DNA of 64,000 nt from Symbiodinium kawagutii (GCA_009767595.1 VSDK01011369.1:121466-185465); one strand, 5' to 3'. Positions 41,911 to 52,262 are shown, counted from the stretch's first letter. The notes: a model not told the origin generated them from the sequence alone. Made by a program: numbers and translations.

Positions 41911-42116
41911 AACCGCCAGTAGTATCAAATCCCAGTTCCTAACCACTAATAGTAAACCATGACACTGACTGTAATCTTAGCCCCGGATTAATAAACCCTA
42001 GGTTGATTAATTGGGGGGGGTACCATTTCAATTGGAAATCAGCTGGCGAACTTGGGGGATACCCCCTCTCAATGAACCAGGGATGGCTCGCTTCATCCGG
42101 GGCTAACATTACTCAG

Positions 42117-42306
42117 TTGCTATCACTGCAAATGAATCGACTGGGGAATTCACTGGAGCTCAGCCGACCGAGGGGTTCGTCCACGAGTTCTGACCATTGC
42201 TCAACTGTAAGAGCTGCTGAAAATCGCCGCTTTCCAACCACCGGATGCATCCAGGGACAGGCTTCACTCAGCGTCGACAATACCGAGTCTGATTGGCCCA
42301 AGATCA
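42117..42306 (-). CDS. Candidate exon between CTGCAG and GTGATA, strand uncertain
   Basis: On the minus strand AACTGCAG precedes an open frame reading SVLSTLSEACPWMHPVVG and ALTVEQWSELVDEPLGRLSS, ending TTTGCA|GTGATA. The plus strand is also open (42003-42344). The minus frame has the more protein-like composition. No family is recognised. Confidence 0.35.
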
Positions 42307-42351
42307 CTGCAGTTTGTTTTTTCTATCACTGGAGAGGAAAATAGCAAGTTT

Positions 42352-42400
42352 GTTCCTTTGGTTCGTTCCTTTGGTTTGTTCCTTTGGTTTGTTGCTTGTT
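42352..42400. repeat. TTCCTTTGGTT(C/T)G x3 tandem repeat
   Basis: Three 13-bp units and a partial fourth. Confidence 0.9.
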
Positions 42401-42559
42401 CCTGTTTTCCCTCTCTATTCCTCTCTTTTGGCCATCATTTCTTTTGTGACATGGTCCCTGGGATGATCTGGGGTTGAGCGGCCAGCAGGCGTTGAACGGC
42501 GAGACTGTTCACAAGTGAGCTCAGGCCAAATGAAACGTATTTCAATTTGACAGGCGAGA

Positions 42560-42628
42560 TTATGATGATGGTGATGATGATACTGATGCTGATGATGCTG
42601 ATGATGATGATGATGACGATGACAACGT
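42560..42628. repeat. (GAT)n imperfect microsatellite
   Basis: GATGATGGTGATGATGATACTGATGCTGATGAT and similar; a shorter patch recurs at 42676-42692. Confidence 0.9.
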
Positions 42629-43299
42629 ATTATATACATTTATGTAAACATAACATACTCTCGCATGTGTTTTCTGATGGTGATGATGGTGACGCCATGA
42701 TAAGCAACCTGGACCAGTCAGGCGTGTGGTTTTCTAGCAATTACTGCACTATCTACCAAAAGGTAACCATCTTCCACTCACCGATAGACCACGGCAAACA
42801 ATCACTAATCCGTATCAATCATGATTATATAAGCACGAATCAACCATTCATGAATCAACAATCAACCAGCAAATCGCGAAAATCAATCAACCCTGGTTGA
42901 CATCATTAGCCATCGAGAACCAAACGTTTGGGCCGGTGCTCACAAATGTCCAGGCTGTTTCACAGTTGTTGACTGGGTGACTTGCTTTGCCAAAGCCACA
43001 ACTTGATACCTGCACAGCGCCATTTAGATCAAGGCCCTACTGAGAAGGTATGCACCAAGTAATGACAGATGTTAGCAGTACTGATCACGATTTGCCGGCG
43101 ATGATGTTGGTAAAAAACCTAGCACCCCTTTGTCGTTCCCCAAGAGTGAAGAGATTGGTCGCTACTGGAAACATCTGAACCAATCGATTTGCAGCGCTGT
43201 TCCGTTCGCATCGTTGTTGGCTTCAGCTCAGCCAGTGCACTGAATTGATCAGCCGTCAACTGTTGCTGTGCTGGGGGACCTTGTAGTGCAGTTAGAAAT
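42629..43299. other. Spacer
   Basis: No supported feature. The minus frame 43119-43397 runs into the simple repeats. Confidence 0.35.
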
Positions 43300-43632
43300 C
43301 CTGCATACACTGCATTGCATACAATAGATACATTACATTCCCCACATACACTACATACACTTTTAATTACACACACTACATACACAACATGCGCCACTCA
43401 CGCTATACACACTTCATACGCTACATACAAAAATAGATTGAATAAGTTACACACACACACATTACATACATTACAGACAATACATAAACTACACTCATTA
43501 CGGGACTCATTGCGTACATTACCTGGCATTGCATTACATTACATGACATGACATAACATTACACTACATGACGTTACATGACATTACATGACATTACATG
43601 ACACTACATGACATTACATGACACTATTTTAG
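43300..43632. repeat. ACATACACTAC / ATGACATTAC repeat region
   Basis: CATACACTACATACAC words give way to an 11-bp ACATTACATG(A) array (43532-43622) in nearly perfect register. Confidence 0.9.
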
Positions 43633-43634
43633 TA

Positions 43635-43918
43635 CTTTCATACATACAGACAGACATTCAGACGTACAGATATACAGACAGACAGGCATTCAAACATACA
43701 GGCATAGAGACATTCAGACATACAGACAGAAGGACATACAAACATACAGACAGACATTCAGACACACAGACAGGCAGGCAGGCAGGCAGGCAGACAGACA
43801 GACAGACAGACATTCAAACATACAGGCATACAAACATTCAGACATACAGACAGACTGACAGACAAACAAACATTCCAACATACAAACATACAGACCTACA
43901 AACCTACAGTACATACAT
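43635..43918. repeat. (CAGA)n / ACATACAGACAG array
   Basis: About 280 bp of CAGA, CATA, CATTCAGA and GGCA tetramer derivatives. Read through, they give pseudo-peptides only. Confidence 0.95.
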
Positions 43919-43928
43919 GTATATACAT

Positions 43929-44103
43929 AAGATAAGATAAGATAAGATAAGATAAGATGATATAACATTCCATTCCATTCCATTCCATTCCATTCCATTC
44001 CATTCCATTCCAGTACATATTGTTACGTGCATTACATTCTATAAATGAAACTCCGTTCCATTCCATTACCTTCCAGCCCGGTCCATTCCATTCCATTCCA
44101 TTA
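43929..44103. repeat. (GATAA)n and (CATTC)n pentamer arrays
   Basis: Seven GATAA units (about 43929-43963) are followed directly by about nine CATTC units (43966-44011) and, after 50 bp, by more CCATT units (44056-44102). Confidence 0.95.
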
Positions 44104-44104
44104 C

Positions 44105-44935
44105 ATGCATATACAGTACCTATATAGTGCCTATGACAACAAATTTCATACTATTCTGTCAAGACTTAGTACGAGCTTCTTTTCTTTGCAACTCTAGCAA
44201 TGGGATGCAATGGGAAACCGCATGCATGGTCTACTCACGCGGATAAAACATAGTAATCTAGCCAGTACGCATAAACATGTATTAGTTGATGGCAATCGTC
44301 AGCCAATCTTCAGCGGATGGGTTGCAAATGCGAAGATTTGTTCCAATTCTAGATGGGATGTTTCTCTGTCTCCAAAAATCATCCCTGTACTAGGTCAAGC
44401 ACCTACTTTGGAGGTGTATTGCTCACGATGAGTGGCAAACTTTGACTACCCTCTGGTGATCTGACAAAGCAGTGGATAATCCACCATTCTGTACCTATTG
44501 GGAATGGCCAGACTCTATTGCTCTTGCTAATCTTAGCTTACCAGAGCATAATCCCTATGAACCAACATTACTTGGTAAAACATCAAATTATGTGGGGACA
44601 CCATGGATGGACACCAGCATGTACTCATACTAGCAATAGCAAGAGTGTGGCCAGCAGTAACGAGACGGTTGCCCACTGGCGCCGATTACGGCTACAAATT
44701 CATTGCAATGGTAAATAATGATAAATGTTTTATGGTTGATAGGTGGAAACAGCTGGGCGTTGGTCAACTATTCGTAGTGATTCTTAATCAAGGATACAAT
44801 CACCTGGTGATGTCACCTCACCTCTTGTTAATTTGGTTTCTCTCATGCAACAGGACTAGCTCTAACCACAGAACCCGTACCATCGTTGCGCTGTAAGCAC
44901 CATAACCAACCATCAATTCAGTTCTTCACTTCGTT
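44105..44935. other. Spacer
   Basis: No supported feature; plus frames at 44210-44431 and 44603-44896 lack codon bias. Confidence 0.35.
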
Positions 44936-45138
44936 GGTGGTTTCTCAAAATAGGGGACCCCAAAAGAATTGGTTCATTACTACAAATAGTTATTGGTGGC
45001 TTATAGATCCCTTGCTAAAAATATATTCTATGGTAAATCCATCATATCCCAAAAACACTAAAAACCTAAGTTAGTGGGTACAAGCCATCCAGAGTTAGTA
45101 TGGATGATTTGGCGGGTCCCCTATGACTCGAGAAACAC
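44936..45138. mobile_element. MITE family A copy split by a family B insertion
   Basis: The left half (GGTGGTTTCTCAAAATAGGGGACCCC ... ACTACAAATAGTTA) and right half (AGTTAGTATGGATGATTTGGCGGGTCCCC ... GAGAAACAC) are complete when the 100-bp B element between them is removed. AGTTA is duplicated at the junctions. Confidence 0.88.
44993..45092. mobile_element. MITE family B copy nested in family A
   Basis: TTGGTGGCTTATAGATCCC opens it and GGGTACAAGCCATCCAG closes it. AGTTA at 44988-44992 and 45093-45097 is the probable target duplication. It defines the B element borders. Confidence 0.88.
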
Positions 45139-45254
45139 GAACAAATTGGTCGACTTTCGGAAATCTGCAGGAAACCTGCGCTTGAACATACAAACCCGGG
45201 GGCTGCTCGCACAGCCTTTCCCATGAATCAACGTGACTTGTTGATCCTATAAAT

Positions 45255-45355
45255 GGTGGTTTCTCAAAATAGGGGACCTTCAAAAATGGTTGGTTTATTA
45301 CTATAAATGACTATTGATGGATGATTTAGGGGTACCCCTATTTTGAGAAACCACC
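45255..45355. mobile_element. MITE family A copy with AAAT target duplication
   Basis: GGTGGTTTCTCAAAATAGGGGACC opens it and GGGGTACCCCTATTTTGAGAAACCACC closes it. This is the best-conserved pair of ends in the window. AAAT lies on both sides (45251-45254, 45356-45359). Confidence 0.92.
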
Positions 45356-45640
45356 AAATGTACATAAATGTTCTGCCCATGAGGGGATGTAGGGGGTTGT
45401 TAATTCTGGCAAGACCTTTCACAGTCGGTCGATATGCTGTATACAACGATCCTCTTGATGATGCTTGGTTGACCAGGAGTCTTCTCTGATAGATGATGAC
45501 TCCTGTAGGCGAACAACACTTGATATTCTATGATATGTTCTTAGATGATCTACAAAACTATCAGCTAGTTCAACGATGTCTGCTTAAACAAAAATGGTAA
45601 TTGGGGTGAATCCGGGCGGATGGGAATAATATACACACAT

Positions 45641-45741
45641 GGTGGTTTCTCAAAATACAGGACCCAAAAAATGATTGGCTTACTACTATAAATGATTAAC
45701 ATTGGATAATTTGGGGGTACCCCTATGACTTGAGAAACACC
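45641..45741. mobile_element. MITE family A copy
   Basis: GGTGGTTTCTCAAAATACAGGACCC opens it and GGGGGTACCCCTATGACTTGAGAAACACC closes it. The right end has the ATGACTTGAG variant also seen at 54809 and 45120. Confidence 0.85.
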
Positions 45742-45782
45742 TATTTTATGAAATTGTTGATGATTATCCACCACTAGCCATT

Positions 45783-45811
45783 GGTTGAATAGTTAACATT
45801 GACCCATAGCC
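45783..45811. mobile_element. MITE family C right-end fragment
   Basis: GGTTGAATAGTTAACATTGACCCATAGCC stands alone, followed by a short (TA)n. Confidence 0.6.
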
Positions 45812-46387
45812 ACTTATTTATATATATATATATATCCCGATTTTTGTGCTTATTATCCCCTATTATTAGCTATTAACCAGCTAGCTAACCTATCATTAAC
45901 CAGCTAGCTATTGATCACAAGTGATCCGCTAGTAAACCATTGGCTGGTTGGTTAGAGCCTTATCCCTTTCATTAACCAGCTAACCTTTGGTTGGTTGGTC
46001 ACAAGTGATCCTCTATAATCCTCTCGTCAATCCACCATGATCATCTCAAAAAGCTCCCTCAGCGACGAATCGGTTCCATGACCAGCTGACATCTGCAGCG
46101 TTCGAGTTTGCATCAGGGGCCGGACACCAAGGGACATCCAACCAGGCATCATCAAAGATCCAACCAGATTTTTGCTGAATGATAGTGGCTAGTATGGCTT
46201 GTGATGGTCGGTGATGGTCAGTCATGGTTGATATTTGATTTGTTGCCATCATTTTTGATGATTCGAGTTTTCGAGAACCCTTCCGGCCCCCAACCTGCCC
46301 CGGGTAAAGCTGAAGAGGCACTTCTGCAACATGCTATCCAGTTGCTGAATCGAAAAAAAACAACAGTGCCGTGATGCTACATCAATC
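45812..46387. other. Spacer with degenerate AACCAGCTAGCTAACC words
   Basis: ATTAACCAGCTAG(C)TAACC and GGTTGGTTGGTCACAAGTGATCC(G/T)CTA are duplicated between 45865 and 46010. No gene is seen. Confidence 0.45.
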
Positions 46388-46494
46388 CTGGTTCGTGGTT
46401 CCAACCTCTACGAAAAATATTAGTCAACCAATCATTTGTTAATGATTACTAGATATTTCTAGGGAAAAAAGAAAAATGTTCAAACCGCCAACCA
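46388..46494. mobile_element. MITE family D copy
   Basis: CTGGTTCGTGGTTCCAACCTCTACGAAAAATATTAGTCAACC opens it and TGTTCAAACCGCCAACCA closes it. Confidence 0.8.
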
Positions 46495-46644
46495 AAATCT
46501 ATCATCTCCTGCTGTGTATGCGTAGTACGCTCCGATTGTGTCACATTACATGCGATTTTCCAAGTGAAGATGAGAGCCTCAACGGGGTTTTCTTTGGCCA
46601 TCTTGGCAGCCTCACAGATTTCATTAACTGGTTGACAGTGAATT

Positions 46645-46930
46645 GATCAGTACCAATAATGATTCCCAAGAGCTTAGACTATCTTAGAATAGTATCATCA
46701 GTATCAATATCGATTCCCAATACTGAGAATAACTTAGAATAGTATGATCAGTATCAATGATAATTCTCAATACTTAGAATATCTTAGAATAGTATGATCA
46801 GTATCAAGAATTCCCAACACTTAGAATATCTTAGAAGAGTATGATCAGTATCAATAACAATTCCCAATACTTAGAATATCTTAGAATAGGATGAGCAGTA
46901 TCAATAACAATTCCCAACACTTAGAATAGT
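46645..46930. repeat. 50-bp minisatellite, six copies
   Basis: Units start near 46645, 46696, 46746, 46796, 46843 and 46893 with GATCAGTATCAAT, then ATTCCCAATACTTAGAAT and ATCTTAGAATAGTAT. Copy lengths are 51, 50, 50, 47, 50 and a partial. Confidence 0.93.
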
Positions 46931-46967
46931 AATGGTACTTCCATGTAATTCCCCATGATATTGATAT

Positions 46968-47093
46968 CGCTGTGGGTCAAAACCCTTAGTCCCCCTGGTT
47001 CCCCTATCATTAACCATTGTTTCAAGTGTTTCCCTTATCATTGTTGGTCATTATCCCCCAGTATTGGTTGATGGTTAATATTGACCCATGGCC
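46968..47093. mobile_element. MITE family C copy with ATAT target duplication
   Basis: CGCTGTGGGTCAAAACCC opens it and GGTTAATATTGACCCATGGCC closes it. ATAT flanks both sides (46964-46967, 47094-47097). It lies 38 bp after the minisatellite. Confidence 0.82.
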
Positions 47094-47725
47094 ATATCTA
47101 TCAGTATAGTAATTCCCAATACTTGGAAGCCAAGCTTGGCCGCCAGTTCTACCACCAAGCAGTCGATGCTTCACCCAGGGTCGAAAATCTGGGCATCCCA
47201 TTTCCGCGCGGTAGATTTCCGCGCGGATACCTGGCAGGTCAGCACCATAAGCTGTTGATGGCCGGGTGGCTGCATGGATTCACGGACAAATGGATACCAG
47301 AAATGGATGAAAGGTGGGTACAGAATGCTATAAATGCTGGTTTCTCAAGCCATAGGGGTCCCGTAAATCATCCTATTTTTGGGTCATTGATAGGAATAAA
47401 CCATGCATATTTTGGCGTTCCCAATTTTAAGAAACCACCAAATATGCAGGTAGTGATCTATGGAACTGGGGTGACAGTTGCTGGTTTGTGCTACAGCCTG
47501 CAGCGCGGCGACGACCAACCAACAGCTGGCAGTCTGCTGGTAGTACATCTGGCTGTAACGGCCATCAGCAGAGCCCAGCAACAAAGCGGACTATCAGCGT
47601 GGCTTTCGGTGGATCGCCATGCAAGGCGACTTCAAAAACTGCACTCATTTACTCAGCAAATCGCCTGGATCAGATTCAACATTACCACCAAAGGGTCATC
47701 TAACAAAAATGTTTTTCTTGAGTAA
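47081..47725 (+). CDS. Long ORF (214 codons) that reads through a MITE
   Basis: This is the longest open frame in the window that is not built of simple repeats. It begins inside the right end of the family C element, passes through the entire family A element at 47336-47439 without a stop, and ends at TAA/TAG near 47725. Segments outside the elements (QFYHQAVDASPRVENLGIPF; SLQRGDDQPTAGSLLVVHLA; SVDRHARRLQKLHSFTQQIA) are plausible protein. Another plus frame (47488-47703) overlaps. It has no recognisable domain. It could be a real gene that exonised a MITE, or chance. Confidence 0.3.
   Translation: MTHGHIYQYSNSQYLEAKLGRQFYHQAVDASPRVENLGIPFPRGRFPRGYLAGQHHKLLMAGWLHGFTDKWIPEMDERWVQNAINAGFSSHRGPVNHPIFGSLIGINHAYFGVPNFKKPPNMQVVIYGTGVTVAGLCYSLQRGDDQPTAGSLLVVHLAVTAISRAQQQSGLSAWLSVDRHARRLQKLHSFTQQIAWIRFNITTKGSSNKNVFLE
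47336..47439. mobile_element. MITE family A copy with AAAT target duplication
   Basis: GCTGGTTTCTCAAGCCATAGGGGTCCC opens it and GGCGTTCCCAATTTTAAGAAACCACC closes it. AAAT flanks both sides (47332-47335, 47440-47443). Confidence 0.85.
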
Positions 47726-48013
47726 TCATTACTAAATCATTAAAACTATGTTGTGGTGAGTAAATCATCGACAAATGGTCGTTCTTCTTTGCCAGATCTG
47801 AAAATTGGGACCCCATCATGCCCATCGTGACCAACGAACATCGAACCCTGAAGCCTCCGGTTCAGCCGGAGCGCTACGCGGTCAGTCGAATCCTCTCGCC
47901 TAGCTATGTGAGCCCACCACCTCACCCTGACATGAATTTCACACGAGACTAGGTGACTGGAAGCAAGCCAACATTATTAACCACTACCCAAAGCATGATT
48001 ACACTAATCATAT

Positions 48014-48100
48014 GTTTGTTTCTTAAACAGCGGACCCCCAAGTCATCCAATATTAGCCACGTACAGCAATACACCAAGCATTTTTGGGGTACCCCTATGC
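48014..48100. mobile_element. Degenerate MITE family A copy
   Basis: TTTGTTTCTTAAACAGCGGACCCCC opens it; CATTTTTGGGGTACCCCTATG closes it without the terminal GAGAAACC. Confidence 0.6.
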
Positions 48101-48318
48101 CCCATATATGTAAATAGTACGAAGAACCGTATCTACAATCAATTTCTATACACCGTCATTGAGCATTATCAACTATCATGAACCACTATCAATTCTCAAC
48201 CAAATCGGCCAACATCAGGGAACAAATTAGTGTCGAACCAGTCGGCAGGGATAGGTCAACAATCACCGAGGTGTAAATCCTACCAGTTGACTGATCAAAA
48301 CTCCCATGCTGGTGATGA

Positions 48319-48433
48319 TACCCTCTGGTAAACTAACCTGGCAATGGAAAATCCATCATTTATTGGTGGTTTCCCAGGTTTTCACTAGAAAATATGGTTA
48401 AAATCTATTGCCAGGTTAGTTTACCGGAGGGTA
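48319..48433. mobile_element. MITE family E copy with imperfect 7-bp duplication
   Basis: TACCCTCTGGTAAACTAACCTGGCAATGG opens it and CTATTGCCAGGTTAGTTTACCGGAGGGTA closes it. GTGATGA (48312-48318) and GTGACGA (48434-48440) may be the target duplication. The interior contains GGTGGTTTCCCAGG. Confidence 0.8.
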
Positions 48434-48586
48434 GTGACGATGTCCATGCTACGGCGAAGCCTTGCCCCATCGGCCCACCACAGAGCCGGCTCACCGTCAC
48501 CCCCGAGCCCCTCGCCTCACGAAGCAAGATTCACCATGACGTCAGTGTGCTTCACCTCGATGGGACATGGGAAGTTCCGTCTGTTT

Positions 48587-48703
48587 GGTGGTTCTCGAAA
48601 TAGGGGTACCCTCAACTCATCCATTAGTAAATAACTGTTATTGGTACTCAAATGTACTAAACCAACTTTTTTTGGGGGGGTCCCCCTATTTTGAGAAACC
48701 ACC
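48587..48703. mobile_element. MITE family A copy
   Basis: GGTGGTTCTCGAAATAGGGGTACCC opens it and GGGGGTCCCCCTATTTTGAGAAACCACC closes it. Confidence 0.88.
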
Positions 48704-48872
48704 ATTTTGTGAAACAACCCCAGCAGTGTGAAAGCCACAGAGTCGGCCAAAACGCACCAGGGAGAAAGAAAACACCTCCTACATCACCTAGAACGCTTGC
48801 AAAACCCACCGCCACTATGCGGAGTAAAGCTGCCAGCCTCAGCTGATCTTTGGCAAATGATCATTGGCAAAT

Positions 48873-48973
48873 GCTGGTTTCTCAAAATAGGGGAACCCCC
48901 AAAATGGTTGGTTTACTACTGTAAATGACCACTAGTGGATGATTGGAGGTTACCCCTATTCTGAGAAACACCC
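48873..48973. mobile_element. MITE family A copy, first of a tandem pair
   Basis: GCTGGTTTCTCAAAATAGGGGAACCCCC opens it and GTTACCCCTATTCTGAGAAACACCC closes it. AAAT lies before it (48869-48872) and between it and the next copy (48974-48977). Confidence 0.88.
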
Positions 48974-48977
48974 AAAT

Positions 48978-49095
48978 GGTGGTTTCCCAAAATGGGGGTG
49001 CCCCTAGATCATCCATTAATACAGGGTACCCGCATTTGGGGGGTCTAGTTTCCTCCTGACAGTCATTTGGGGGTACCCCTATTCTGAGAAACACC
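48978..49095. mobile_element. MITE family A copy, second of a tandem pair
   Basis: GGTGGTTTCCCAAAATGGGGGTGCCCC opens it and GGGGGTACCCCTATTCTGAGAAACACC closes it. It is separated from the previous copy only by the shared AAAT. The interior has an extra CATTTGGGGG block. Confidence 0.85.
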
Positions 49096-49576
49096 AAAAG
49101 ATCGATCCATAGGCCTCAGTGGTTCACCGAGGCCGCGGCCACAACTGCCAGGTACCCGGAGATGCACTGAGGGACAGATGGAAGGACTCTCCTGGGGCCG
49201 GTCGGCAACAACAACGGTCAAATAAGGTAAGTAATGATTGTTGAATACACTTGATCATGCTTGAAGGTCAAACATGGTCAAACAATGATTGTTGAGAACA
49301 CTTGATCATGATTGATCATGGTAAGCTGACATATGAATGCATCCATGAAACTGAGATTACTATGGTTTGTGGTAGGTATAACTACGGTTGCATGGTTTAT
49401 AAACTTACTGGTTGCCAAATGGCCCACTCTGTGATCACCCCATTACCAACAAGCATGAAGTAGAATGGACAAACATGGGAAACACTGGGCTTGCAACAGA
49501 CTGCGTGGTGATTTATGATTATGGTGGGTGTGATGTGTAGGCAGAAATGATCATGACACCAATCTGAAACATATGG
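49096..49576. other. Spacer
   Basis: An imperfect duplication, ATGATTGTTGA(A/G)(T/A)ACACTTGATCATG, lies at 49233 and 49284. No gene is seen. Confidence 0.4.
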
Positions 49577-49681
49577 CTGGTTGGTGGTTTCAACCCCTAT
49601 GAAAAATATTGGTCAACCGGTCAACCTACCATTTGTTAATGCTTACCAGGGAAAATCATAAATGTTTAAAACCACCAACCT
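49577..49681. mobile_element. MITE family D copy
   Basis: CTGGTTGGTGGTTTCAACCCCTATGAAAAATATTGGTCAACC opens it and GTTTAAAACCACCAACCTG closes it. This is close to the family consensus. Confidence 0.88.
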
Positions 49682-51791
49682 GTATGTCAATGCGAAACGC
49701 AGATTGCACGTGCAAATAGCCAAGAGCCACCATTAGACTATTGACAGCGACAGCTGTCATGCAGTTTCCAAAGCGTCCATGGAGGAACCCTGGGCTGTTA
49801 GCGTTTGGAACAGCCTGCAACCACCTCAAGCTCTGTTGGGTACGAAACTTAGGTGATGATGATCAAGGTTGCATTGGCAGAAAGAGCTGATACTGACTAG
49901 CACCTTGCATTGAATGGTGATCTGCCGCCTTTGATACTTGAGAATCAGCATAACCTTGCTATACAGCCGCTTTGTAAAGATTTGTAAAGCAATCGAGTGT
50001 TGATGGCAAAAACAACAAATGTATGAAACATATCCGGCCAGAATCGGTGCCCGTTTCATGCACTTTGTAGACAATTGTGTACATATGTTGATGGGGTTTC
50101 CACTCAGTGTAATTAATTCTCCTTAAAATAATCACTAGCAATTGCAGCCTAGTTGGGGATGCCACCATTTCTGAATCACTCATGTTCATGTTGCGACATC
50201 TATCGCAACATGGTGATAGAAAAAAAACTAGTGCTGTGTAGGTGCTTACTACAGACCCCTAGGAAACATCATCAGAAGCGCTCGGTTGTAACACTGGGCA
50301 ACGCGTAGGGAGAGAACATAGCACAAATGGCAAAACTGCGGCATGGTTGTTTCGCTTTCAAGTCAGGTAGTGTGGTCTGGCAGGAAGAAACACTAGCAAG
50401 ATACAGCAAGGACATATGTATACAATAGAACACAGCTGGTGGACTCGTGAGTTTGTACTCCAACTGAACTACTTTTGAATCTCAATCATCGTAGTCAATA
50501 GGTCCATGTGCTTTGTTTTAACAAAGTCGGTCCTGATACTGTCCAAAGCGCTCCCAAAGTTCAGCGTTGCCTGAGTAACACAGAGGTAGGGAGCCGACAA
50601 CAACCTCCGAAGCCACATGAACCCTGCTGATGAGTTAATGGTTAAAGGTAAATGGCCACAGCGATTTGGGGAAGTTCATGAACAGCTTCCATCTGCTTCT
50701 GCTACTCAACTCTAATATCTTGCGTTTGTGTCCATGGCATCTCTGAAATCACAGCATCAAAAAAATACCGTGCTATGATCTACTGTGAATAACCTCTTTC
50801 ACTCGTTTTGGTGGCACACTGGCGTATGGTTGCACTATGGTTGTCAACTTGTTAACCATAGGAGGGAGTAATGGCCCTCCAAACTTGCAGTGCAAGGCAC
50901 GCTGGTGGGTCTAGAACGATCCGCAGGCCACACAGTGAAGGTGGCGAATCGTTTCTGGCGGACACGAAGGATGCGAATGGATGCGATGGATGCGAGGGGC
51001 CAGGCCAGTCCCTCAGGGCAAGATTTCTAGCTGAATGAAGGCGCTAGAATCTGTTGACCGATCGATTAAGTTCTTCCAGGATCCATTCATCCAGGAATAC
51101 GAATAGGAGATAGTAGATATTAGTGTTAATTATAAGGTAACAAGGTGATATCTAAGTGCTGCAATTGGGAAAATATTGGGGAAACATCATCATTGTCTGT
51201 GCGAATGCACTATCAGCGTCTTTGATTCTCGGATGCGTCCGGTTGCAGTGAAGATCTTTAAACAAGAGGAAAAGGGGCAATTCATGCCACCCAGCCAGCC
51301 AGAGAGCCAACCTACCAGTCAACCAACCTAGAAGCCAACCAACCTATCAACCAAACAATCAAGCTACCCACCAGCCAATCTACACACCAATCAACCAAAG
51401 AACTGGCTTGACGGAGTGTAACTGTTTCGCCAGAAAATGCTTTGGTGAAGCATTTGCTCATAGAGCAGTGGAAACATCGATCGAATCGTCTCCTGCGCTG
51501 GTTGGGGTTTCTACCCCAAAATACCCAGTTCGAGTTCAAGTGAGTACCGGTCATTCTAGGTAGGGATGGAAATCAGAAAAGAAACAGCAAAACATGAATA
51601 CAAATTCGAAGCGGTAGAATCTGGTAGAATCATTGCAAGCTGGTGGTAGAATCAGATACTACCAAATTCATTGCAAGTTGGCGGTAGAATCTTCTCCATG
51701 CTCGGGCGATGGCCCGGTTTCACTACTTTCACTGCCGCCGAGGATTTGATAACGCCAGGTGCTCAATGCTGGATATCTTTCACGCCAATAT
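49682..51791. other. Spacer free of MITEs
   Basis: About 2.1 kb without A-E copies, the longest such gap in the right half. It holds CCAGCCAGCCAGAGAGCCAACCTACC simple sequence (51290-51400). Minus frames at 49826-50189 and 51312-51554 lack support. Confidence 0.4.
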
Positions 51792-51842
51792 GGGTGTTTC
51801 TCAAAATGGGGATCCCAAATCATTCAATATTCATCAATTATG

Positions 51843-51873
<31 letters not shown>

Positions 51874-51901
51874 AGATATAGATATAGATATAGATATAGA
51901 T

Positions 51902-51943
<42 letters not shown>

Positions 51944-51996
51944 GTTCATAGTGATTCACAATCCATTTTGGGGGTCCCCGATTTTGAGAAACCACC
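51792..51996. mobile_element. MITE family A copy with an internal microsatellite
   Basis: GGGTGTTTCTCAAAATGGGGATCCC opens it and GGGGGTCCCCGATTTTGAGAAACCACC closes it. The interior is expanded by the array at 51842-51943, doubling the element length. Confidence 0.88.
51842..51943. repeat. (TA)n(TAGATA)n(GATA)n compound microsatellite inside a MITE
   Basis: TATATATATATATA passes into about seven TAGATA units and then about ten GATA units. It replaces the usual interior (AATAAACCA-like) of the family A element. Confidence 0.95.
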
Positions 51997-52206
51997 ACAT
52001 ACAAATTGGCACTTGAACAGGCTGATCACTGGTCTTTCCGGAAGCATCCTCGCCATGTCCGAACACCTGAAGGATTCCTTCAACTGTTGGTTGGTTGACC
52101 GTCTCTTTTTTCACTCCTGACTTGGGGTCTAATCTTAAAATAAACAACCATAATAAGAAATGGAAGTCATTGTCTCTACATCTCTGTCTTATTGTTCCAT
52201 CCATGT

Positions 52207-52262
52207 GGTGGTTTCTCAACATAGAGGACCGCCCCAAATCATCCAATTCCACACCATTTTTG
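52207..52262. mobile_element. MITE family A left half
   Basis: GGTGGTTTCTCAACATAGAGGACCGCCCCAAATCATCCAATT; the right half is missing. Confidence 0.65.

Noticed and set aside
43608..44096. ORFs with TDRQTDIQTYRHT or MEWNGMEWNG peptides
   Set aside because: Direct translations of CAGA and CATTC arrays, not genes.
46645..46930. CRISPR-like array
   Set aside because: Whole 50-bp units repeat without unique spacers, and the context is eukaryotic; it is a minisatellite.
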